64,000 nucleotides of DNA from Macrolepiota albuminosa (taxonomy: Eukaryota; Basidiomycota; Agaricomycetes; Agaricales; Agaricaceae), in contig JAMWFC010000113.1 in assembly GCA_027475525.1 (NCBI GenBank), forward strand, positions 2,406,001-2,470,000, given 5' to 3'. The notes below the pieces were generated by a model, which did not search any database, was not told where the DNA came from, and was given only the letters and a program-made list of their open reading frames with translations. Position numbers and translations under genes: made by a program. This document shows positions 54,795-64,000 of this stretch, in pieces; within the stretch, counting starts at the first letter, position 1; every line of letters begins with the position of its first letter.

Positions 54795-57107
54795 TTACAT
54801 CAATGCAAAAACTTCTCCTTGACAACAACTAGCATAAAACAGACCAACAAACTGTGGATCCTTCACGAGTTCTTTTTTGTGCTGGGTGAGATGATTTTTG
54901 ATGTGCTGAGTAAGGTCTTGTATTGTTTCTTTTGCAGCAAGTTCAAGTGCTATTGCAAGAATTTCAAAATCTTCTTTTCTTTTGTAGGTTGTAATTGGAA
55001 GTTCAAAGATTTTGAGGGCTGATTCACATGTGATTTGAGTATTCCATGCATTTGTCTCTGCTACTTTTTGAGCTTCTTTCTCAGTCTCCTCTCTCTTCTC
55101 TTCCACTCTTTTTCTTTTTTCCTCCTCAAACATGTTTTTAAGCTCTGGATGAGTCAGAAAATGAGCCTTGATTTTGATAGATTCTTGAGTCTTTTTTTTT
55201 GCATGTTTTCAAAGCAAACATATGTGTCAGCAAGCTTCTTTTGAATGGTAGTACAGTGAGAGTTTGCAGACTGCATAAGTACTTTTTGAACATTTAATTG
55301 CCTTTTGAAAGCCCCTACTTCTTCTCAGAGACTTTGAATCTCCACCAGTAAGTCATTTTTTGACTTTAGCATGTTATATGCTAATGGAATGTGTTTACTA
55401 GCAGGTGTTATCATTTCAAGTGATGCTATTGATGAAAATTGGATTACAGGGGTAGCATAAAGATCTGGAATAGGTATGGATAGAATTGAGAAAGAGCAAG
55501 AAGCACCAGAAGTCATCAAAGAAATAAGCACTAGATCAATGTCTAGCTCATCTTTATGTTGATTTTCAAGATGAAATACTGATTCTTCTTCTAGTTGCAT
55601 ATTTGTTCCTGGTATCCAGTCAAAGCTCAATGTCTCCATGTCATTATTATTGCAATCACCATTGGTCATGACAGCAGAAGGTGAAGATAGGATGACATTA
55701 GAATATGAAGAGAGAACATGGGCTTGAATTGAATATGCCATGCTTGATGCATAGTCATTGTCTATAAATATGTCTGAATTAAATAGATGGATTCCTGTCA
55801 ATTAAAACAAAGTTTTGATAATTTCTGGAGTTATTGCTAGCCTGATCTTTATATATTCATAAATGAAGTTGTATTGGTTTATTACTACTTCTTCAATGAT
55901 TTGAATAGCATATTGCATGTTCTATGCATGGCTTATGGGGCCAAATAGGCCAACATTAAGGGGCTAAAGCTTATGTGTTGTTTTTGATAGAAAGGCGAAT
56001 AAGATGATGTTGTGCATATAGACAGCCTTCTGCATTGCTGGTATTTTATGTGAGTTATGCCCATCAAATGTCAAGACAATAGGCTTTCCAGGTATACAAA
56101 GAGAAGTAGCAGCAGGAACAAAGATTTTGAGAAACTATTGCTCACAAATAAAATGGTCAGTCCAGCCTGAAAGTAATGTTGCCACACTTGAAAAGTATTA
56201 GAAACAAACAAATGAAAGGGTTGAAATAATGGCTTATTTGCCAATCTGCTCTTCAATGTCTTAAATGTCAGACATAGGTCTCTCAGAAAGAATAAATAAT
56301 GGTGGCATGCTTTTTCTCATAGCAGAAATACATCCAATTACTATCCCTAATTGCAAATTGTTGCTTTTAATCCTGTGTCTGATTTTTGCCAAATCATAAA
56401 AAGATGTTTTCTTCCATTATTTCTTCTTTCACCTCCTAGATGACTTTCTGTCTCATCTATATTCTATTGGTTATCTGGAGAAACTCCATTTAGTAGAGCA
56501 CAATCATGTAGAGATTTTCAAAGTGAAAAATAGTAAGCTACTGTCAATCTATTAAAATTTACTGCTTGTTTAGGATTTAGAGCTACAGCCCATTCTAATT
56601 TAAGTATGGAATTATATGTTAAGAAATGTTGATGCCATTGTTTTTCTAGGACTCTGGCATCTTTAATTAGAGTACTGGCTATTTTCCTGAGATCGTTATG
56701 ATAAAGGGCCTGTCCAAAAATAGCAGAATGGCCATACTAGTCAGCAAGGACTTTTTCTTGCAATAGATCAAGAAGCTGACTCTTATTGTGAGTCTCAGCA
56801 CAGAAATTATAATGTCTTGTATAATGTTCTTATAATGTTGACCATGCAACCTTTTGGCAAATATTAATTAAGTGTTAAGCATTGAATTTTGTATATGATA
56901 GCACTAACTTCACATTGTCGTGCTGCTTCAGCTGTGCTTGTATATATGCCATCTCAAAGACCTGTCAGAGCACTTTGCATTTTGACTTCATATTTAGCAG
57001 ATTTATACTGCTTGTCAGCTACAACATTGCCTTTTTTTAGCATAAAATCAGAGGAAAAATTGAGAATGCTATTCTTTATTCTGATATTATTTATTATATT
57101 GTCATAG
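54795..57107 (-). pseudogene. Pogo-type DDE_1 transposase relic
   Basis: Decayed minus-strand transposase. In order: helix-turn-helix region (DKQYKSAKYE, STAEAARQCEVS; about 57040-56890), first catalytic region (YNIDE, then GGERRNNGRK; about 56440-56400), DDE core with LTFDGHNSHKIPAMQKA, NIILFAFLSKTTHKL (about 56090-55965), TGIHLFNSDIF (55801-55770) and a C-terminal region (55133-54795) with a Glu/Lys-rich coiled coil and a stretch resembling a SAP module (ITTYKRKEDFE). Frameshifts and stops throughout and almost no CpG: an old insertion. Domain calls are from motif memory. Confidence 0.7.
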
Positions 57108-58432
57108 ATAAGATCAAACATTAAACAAAGCATGCTTTTTTAGCATGACATGATGCATTTGATAGATCAAATTTCAATGATTTCCACACACATCATCAAA
57201 TGGCAGATGTGACAACGAGTGACTTTTTTCAAAGACCCTCCTAACAGGACTCAATGAATTCTAGCTCATTTTCTTTCATTCAACTTTAGTATATTACTAG
57301 ATGAATGTGATCATTCATTGAATTAAAAATTTTAAGAAATAAATGATCAATTTATGAGAGATCAAAAGTGTTGACTAAGGAGGTGTCAATTGCCCTGTCA
57401 ACCATAGTAACTGTGTTCCAATGAGTTACAATTTGTTGTTATTTATATGTTCAGTAGCTATCTTTTATATTATATGTTATTGTATTTAGAAAACAAGTCT
57501 GTCTGTAGTGCTACCAATTAGTGCCTCTCCTTATACCTACAGCTAATGACAACTTGTCAACAGCAATTGGCAGCACATAGATAACAGCAACCAATGAAAT
57601 TACAGCCTATTGGCCATGGCAACTCTAAAACTACTTAAAAATTCTATGAGTCTGCTCACTTTTTAATATAATTCTGATTGGCCAGAATACTCTAAAATAT
57701 GATCAGAAAATCTTTGACAGATGCTATAATCCAAAAGTGCTATCTTCAGCATTAAACATTGTACTACTTTCTAATAAACTAAAGTATCAGGCTTTAGTAT
57801 ATCCTGTCTTATTGATGTTAATTCTTTATATTTCTGACTGAGGTGCTTCAATAAATGACAGTGCCTAATGTTATCCCCTTATAGAACTAATCAAAGCTTG
57901 GTCAAAGTTACTTTTCTATAGTCGCACTAGTGCTATAAGTCCTGAGTCTTCTGAGTCTGAAGTCAATAAATAGTAAATAGTGAATGATGGTTGAGACTGC
58001 TAAGTAAAGCCTATATTGAGGAGCAATAGCCAGAGATGTCCTAAGTTTAAAAAAGTCCTTTGAGTCTCCAGACTGACAAATGTCAGTAGATCTATAATGT
58101 TCCTTGCTGTGCTCAGTCTGAGCAGAAGCCTATCACTGACATAAAAAAACATAAGAAAAATACCTCTAGTAAATAAATGGAGAGAAAAAAAGAATTGAAC
58201 TACTAACTTGAATGAAACTGAAGCATGATTAGAAATGAAACAATCCAGAAACAAAAAAAAAAGGACAAAGTAAGAGGAAAGTTATAAAGAAATGCAAAAC
58301 AACATTCTAAGATTTAAAATAGATTGAGGTTTTTCTGTACACTGGACTATGTGTGGGAAAAATATCTTCAATTTTTGCTGTCATGTGATTATGTTTGTTC
58401 TCATTGCTATTAGTTCCCTTGGGTAACTGTGA
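57108..58432. other. AT-rich unassigned DNA
   Basis: About 1.3 kb with no coding signal on either strand, CpG nearly absent. Likely decayed transposon DNA. Confidence 0.5.
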
Positions 58433-58805
58433 GAATAATATCTCACTTTTTACTATTATATAATACATAGTTAGTTATTCACATAAGCAGTAGACTAGGT
58501 ATGCATAGGAATAATATCTTTGATTTTTACTATTATATGTATATAATACATATATTTGTCTGTACAGTTACTCATAGAAGCAGATATGTATAAGAATAAT
58601 GTCTTTGCTTTTTACTGTTTAATATGTACCATTTGTTTGTACAGCTTAGTAAGCAGAAAATTGAGTATATGTAGAAATAATATTTTTGCTTTTTATTGTC
58701 ATGTGATATGTACTGTTCATTTATTTGTATAGTTATTTAGTATGCAGTAAACTGGGTATGCATAGGAATAATATTTTTAATTTTTACTATCATGTGATAT
58801 ATACT
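58433..58805. repeat. Degenerate tandem repeat, unit about 76-92 bp
   Basis: Five starts of a GAATAATAT-like unit at about 58433, 58509, 58594, 58674 and 58766, each followed by TTTTTACT-type and ATGTGATAT-type blocks; a weaker unit may precede at 58350. A minisatellite decayed by substitutions; no spacer pattern as in CRISPR. Confidence 0.7.
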
Positions 58806-61800
58806 TACATAATTCTTTGGGAATAGCACTCTGGCTCATGCACATTGAAAACTGAGACAGCTTCTTGACTATGATGTAGAATTTTTAGGCCCTGAGAGCC
58901 ATGGAGCATTATTCAATAATTTTCTTTCTCCTTTCTTGGCTTGATTGTCATTTGAATGCTAGATTTTTCATTCTATCTAAAGATGTATATAAGTAGTCTG
59001 TGGAATTGGCATAACCTTATAACATTTTCTGATTTCTTGGTTGCCTTTCATGAAGAGCAAGTTCTGAATATCAGGGCTGACATACTTCTGAAAAAATTCA
59101 GCATATTGCCATCATATAATGAACATCTATTATTATTTGATAGGTCTTTTATCCTGCATAATAGAGATATGTCAACAAATAATTGATTTACTAGATTATG
59201 GTAATTACTGAATTTGATAGTCTAACTTATGACATGCTGTCATTATGAACAATGATTAATGTGTCATGGCTTATTATAGAGCAATGATAGGCTATGCTCA
59301 AAGCTAAATCTTTCTATTCAGACTTTTCTAACAGTAATTCAGATTACCAGACTATTCCAAACTCTCATTCTGAATCAGATGCATCTTCTCATGATTATCA
59401 ATGTATTTGTAATAAATCCATGTCACCACCACCATGTTATTGACATGATAATTCAAATTATCTTCTCACTTAAGCAAAGGCATTTATAAGTTTTGTTCTC
59501 CCAACCCAAGGCATATACTAAGCAATTTGATGTCTTCTCCATCTCTGAGATTCTCAGCACCATCTTTGTGTGTCCTTCTCTGCTCTCTCATATGCTCTTT
59601 CATGGGTGCTCCTCTCTCTAAGTATGATGGCAGAATTTATTGCACTACAACATTTCTCAACAAGACATTTGCTGTTTAAGCAGCTACTGTGCATCAATGA
59701 GCCATCATATATATAGTGCTCCCAGAATGCTATATCCTTCAGACATGGAATACAAAGTGGCACACACACCAGCAAGTAATGATATGTATAAAGCAGGCAA
59801 TGATGCTGTGGAAGGTGTGGAGACAGATCAAGACTTGATCAAGAATGTTTTGAATAGTGATGTTACAGACTTTAACGTTTTCAACTAATGTTATGGACTG
59901 AGGTATTGTTGCTTGCACCAGCAAGACATAAATTCAAAGCTATACAACCTATCCTTTTATTCTCAGTTTAGAGCACTACTGTGAGATTCTATTGTGGTGT
60001 CCTCACACATCCTCCCACTGCCCTTTTGAGATCAAGATGTGTGCGATGACTTATTAGGAAATTCACCAGATAATGGAGAGGTACTCAGATCTGCTATATC
60101 ATATCAGACCTACCTATTTTATTTTTTTATATATTTTGACCTCTTGTTTCACTCATTCTTTGACTTTGAGTCAGAAGCTATATGCATCATGACAATCAGA
60201 ATCATATCATGATAAAAGCTTTTGATGGACAAGAGATTCTCATTGCCACATTCTATACTCACAAAAATCAACAGCTTGACAAAGTTTGGACTTACTCAGA
60301 GGCTTCAAAAGAGGTCAAGTAGAATGTGAAGCTCATTGTTGTCAAACATATAGTATGCCATGACCCTAATAATCCTGATTTCACTTTATATAGAAAGGAC
60401 TGTGTACATGAAATGTTTTTGACTTTTAAACTTGCTTAATTTTCTATGCAGTGCAGCATGTAACAATATTTTCATGCTAAACTAGAGATATGTTCACTTG
60501 CTACTATTGAAAATCTCTTATTAAATATTTTATTTCTAGTTCTTTCTATTGTAGTTATGAGACTAGCTATCTATTCATTATATATTTGTAGCTAGATATC
60601 AAGACTAAATATACACTGCTGGTCTTATGCATTTTTTTTGCAGATAACTATAGATTGACAGCATCTGTTATTGAAGCCTTAAGTGCAATTCTTATGAGGA
60701 ACATTTAATGGTACATTGTCTTTGCTCTATTATTAGGGAAGCTCTTATTGAACAGATATCTTTAGTAGAACAGTTTTATAATACTAATAGATCTATTATT
60801 AATTATTGGTATTGGTACAGCTAATAATTACATTAATACTTACTACTAGTCAACTATTTAGATTTTTGTATATAATATATTTATACCAACCTGGATTGTC
60901 AATATCAGTGTTCAGCTAACTGAGCTTTATTGCTGATAGGTAAAAGAAGTACCAAAACACTTTAATTGGTAGCATAATATCACAATTTCTTATTTCTTCA
61001 TACTATTTAGTACTTCAACTTCTGCTTGTAATAATATAGGCTTAGATAACAACTATTAAATACAATTGATTATCAGCTTGTCCAAGTCATCTGATCACTT
61101 ATAACCTCTGCAATGAAAAAACATTGGTTTTACAATGTTCTGATGTATAGTCTATTAGTCCATCTATAGTATACTATCTACAAAGTTTGACCATATATAG
61201 TATAATATAAACACTATTCAAATATTCAGGTTTGCAAGCAAGAAATTACAATATAAGCCTTCTCCCAACCTCAGGTCCATCTTTTGTTTCTTCCATGGTC
61301 ATTGCTGCTGCTTCACCCATTGCCATTGTTGCCACTGCCACTTTGCCTATTATTGCTGTCATTATTGCTGCTTCACTCACCTCTGCCATCATCATTGCTT
61401 CTGCTAGATGAGGGTGAGCACTAAGAAGCTCCTGTCCAACGATAGTCAGTACTTATGCACCCCTTCTATATGTGAAGATTTATCAGGAATATAGTATAAG
61501 ACATAGGGCCACTTATACATAACATCTTCCTGTGCCAATGCCAATGTGTTCAACAGCCAGTTCCTCCTCTGTAAAATTTGTGGCTGTGCAGCCTCCACTT
61601 TACGTATTGCCTGCTATATCTCCTCTATCTCTGACACCCCAAGTGCTACTCTGTCTGATTCTTGATTTTCAATATGCTCTACTTATGACCACAAACCAGC
61701 CAATTCATTTTGATAGCCATATCCACTACAATGTCATCTCTGTCTCCAAATGCTCTGTCCCTGTTGTGAATCACCATGTCTCACTTTTTCTATAAAAGAT

Positions 61801-62016
61801 TCTTTTGTATAGACTGCAACTGTAAGGTTATTTGTTGCTTATAGGCTGAGACCTTCTGCAAACACTGTCCTATTTCCTCAACAGTAGATAGTTGGGCAGA
61901 TATCAGAGTGAGTATATGGATATTCAATATGTCCAAGCTTGGAGACCTCTATGCATGCTTGTACCCTACTATCTCTACTGACTTAGTCAAAGCTCAGTGC
62001 TTTCTCTTGTCCTGCT
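58806..62016. other. AT-rich relic region
   Basis: 3.2 kb without a supported gene. Short protein-like pieces (a Ser/Asp-rich run near 59330-59430; an Ile/Ala-coding low-complexity run near 61296-61410) suggest old transposon proteins, but I cannot assign them. CpG is extremely rare. Confidence 0.45.
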
Positions 62017-62535
62017 TGTCAGGAGACTCCTCATTTCTTCCTTCTTTCACTCCTTATTCCTTCACTCTCCTTTCATTCATTTCCTTATTTCTTTTATCAT
62101 TATCTTATTTTGCTGTTTCTATTCTCTCAACACTATCTGTTAGTACTATTCTCAGCCTTTGAGGTGCTCTGGTTCTTTAGCTATCATTCAGACAAGTGTG
62201 GGCCCTTCAGCACCGCTTCCAGACTGCTTAAATAAGCCAGAGTTTGCCTTTCTGACTTCCAAAGTCCGGAGTTTTCCTGCTTTGTTTGCACAGTTGTTTG
62301 GTTAGTCAATTTTCGAGTTTTTAAGGTTTTGTTGTACTGTACAGTTGTTTCCCATGCTTCAGAAGCCCCAGAAGCATCCAACCTGGCATAAGAAATCCCT
62401 AGACTTGTTCTCTTTGGATCTCCCTCTGCCAGGAGAGTAGTTATTATGATATTGTCAGTACATACTCTAATACACTTTGGATCTCCCTCTGCCAGCTGTG
62501 TGACTGAGCCACAGCCTCTAGAGGTCACCCTTACA
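62017..62535 (+). repeat. Solo LTR of family B with CTGCT target duplication
   Basis: 519 bp, TGTCAGGAGAC to CACCCTTACA, flanked by CTGCT at 62012-62016 and 62536-62540. Same orientation as B. Confidence 0.95.
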
Positions 62536-64000
62536 CTGCTGTGGAGACAGCATGTCCACCTTTACTCCTTGCAATGAACCCTTGACCTGTGTCTCAACCA
62601 ACTCCACATCCTTTAATGACCTCTCAGACCATGCTCCAATTGATTTCACATCCTTTGACCTGGACACCCTGCTTATGCTTGAGGGCTTTGCATTTGTGTA
62701 TATGCATATGCTATTGAATAATAATATTGAACCCAAATTCACTGCCTCTCCAAAGTACAGCTCCAAGGATGCTCAATGCTTTTCATTATCATGCCAAGTC
62801 ATTGGCACTTTCTCTATTGATGCAGGCAAAGCTCTGCTTTCTCTTATTCTGCCATGTAGTCAACACCTTTGCCTTTCTTCCTCTCAATGAACTCCTAGCC
62901 ATTGCCTCATCTGACTTCTTAGCTCTAAATTTGGACATACCAGCCAACTGGCCCAGCATCCAGGTCATATCCCAGCCTTGCTCTTTGCTCATGCAAGATG
63001 CCCTCCATGCTTGAGCCACAGAGCACTATTTGTGCCAGGCTTGACAGGCCACACAAACTGATGAATCCCTGCATGACTTTACCACCAGCATCGTGAACTT
63101 ACATAGCTCACCTTGATGCAAACATAACGAGCACTGGTAATGCTTAGAACATGCAACTGGGCTAGAAGAACACTCACAGGACCCTTGGTCTGATACTACT
63201 TGAGTTTGAGAGGGCCATGGTGCTGATTTTAGGCCTTAGCAAACTGCTCTGGCATCACCTCAGCTTAAAGAATCCTTCTCACTATCAGGACTACCCATAT
63301 CTGACCAGGACCAAGAGCAGGCCATTCTGTATGCATTAATAAGCTTGCAATATGTGCTGGTTGAACTAAGCTGCTTGGCTTGGCCATCAGCATGCTCCTC
63401 TCTGATGCCAATGAGTTTGATACTGGTGCCAATAAACTTGACCCCATAGACTGGGCCACCATCTCTGGGTAGGCATGCTGGGTAAGTATGCAGACAGGCC
63501 AGAAAATTACTTATGCTGCTGCAAAAGGTCTGCTATTTGCTGCTCATCCAGACAGCACTTGTAGAGTTCTCAACGCTCCTTATAGTGTAGCCATGATGCA
63601 GTAGAGTTATTATCAGATGGGAGTGGCATAGGCAATCTGTTAAAAGTAGAATGGTGTGACATGGTCAAAAGAGAGATGGTCAAAATGTTTTTCTTATCTA
63701 CCTTCTTATCATAATAGCATCAAGCTTCTACTTCTTTTACTACTATGAAGACATAGCTACCACCATATCACATAAATAAGTAAATAAAAATAAATACACT
63801 TCTTGTATATAAACAACAATAAGAGTGTTATGTCTAGACAAATAGTTTTGATTCCTCTGCAAAGTTCAGGTATTTTTAGCTAATATTCTCAAGTGTATAT
63901 TCATTATTTATATGTCAAATAAAAGAAGAATTAAAGTCTGAATACAAAGCTCAAAAGCAATGTTATACTATCTATTGTTTCATGAGACAAGCATGGCACA
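62536..64000. other. Unassigned relic, possible decayed ORF
   Basis: 62552-63014 reads protein-like in two overlapping phases (DHAPIDFTSFDLDTLLML; LPLNELLAIASSDFLALNLD), as if one ORF with a frameshift, but I do not recognise it. From about 63200 no coding signal. It continues the sequence before the solo LTR at 62017. Confidence 0.4.

Noticed and set aside
58433..58805. Repeat array as CRISPR
   Set aside because: Units are long (76-92 bp), diverged and contiguous without spacers, in a eukaryotic AT-rich context.
1..64000. tRNA or rRNA genes
   Set aside because: None recognised by eye on either strand; a covariance-model scan would be needed to exclude them.

Overview
The window looks like a transposon-dense stretch of a filamentous basidiomycete genome, probably an agaricomycete. 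The evidence is several Ty3/Gypsy LTR-retrotransposon families, GT-AG introns of about 50-80 bp, DDE transposase relics and one CpG-rich, five-exon BTB-domain gene. No rRNA, tRNA, CRISPR array or bacterial-style operon was seen. Almost everything is mobile DNA, much of it nested.

Layout. 1-8958: 3' part of Gypsy element A (pol on +, at least three minus-strand coding segments behind it, 3' LTR at 7999). A sits inside the reverse transcriptase of element B (8959-11366, LTR 11378-11876). B sits inside an old copy (C') of family C (ORF3 remnant 11937-12506, LTR 12718-12914). Next comes an older ORF3-bearing sequence E (12915-14522 and 36923-38459), carrying a solo B-type LTR. E is split by a full-length element C (14523-36922; target duplication GCCTA). 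C is itself split inside its integrase by a young element D (21044-32214; two 1002-bp LTRs aligning without a gap, target duplication ATGG). 40383-42567: a BTB/POZ gene, the only clear host gene. 43391-46285: a DDE transposase relic with a solo LTR. 47007-53867: a minus-strand, internally deleted relative of A and D (element F). 54-64 kb: AT-rich, CpG-poor relics including a pogo-type transposase and another solo LTR.

How the parts work together. A, D and F share an architecture: LTR, gag, protease, RT-RNase H-integrase in sense, then one or more intron-containing genes on the opposite strand starting 146-211 nt inside the 3' LTR. In A and F the antisense gene carries a six-cysteine cluster with GAL4-like (Zn2Cys6-like) spacing. 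In D it is an intact six-exon, 312-residue ORF without that cluster. D also shows gag, protease and pol in three successive -1 frames, each overlap holding a canonical slippery heptamer (G GGT TTT, then G GGA AAA); this is a retrovirus-like double frameshift plan. Family C is different: one gag-pol frame with a chromodomain-like end and a third sense ORF (ORF3) after pol.

Caveats on the sequence. Eight exact tandem duplications, all of 77 bp and all in the younger repeats, break reading frames; they look like de Bruijn assembly joins (k=77), not biology. In A, B and C, 18 of 19 in-frame stops are TGA, as expected from CGA-to-TGA decay at methylated CpG.
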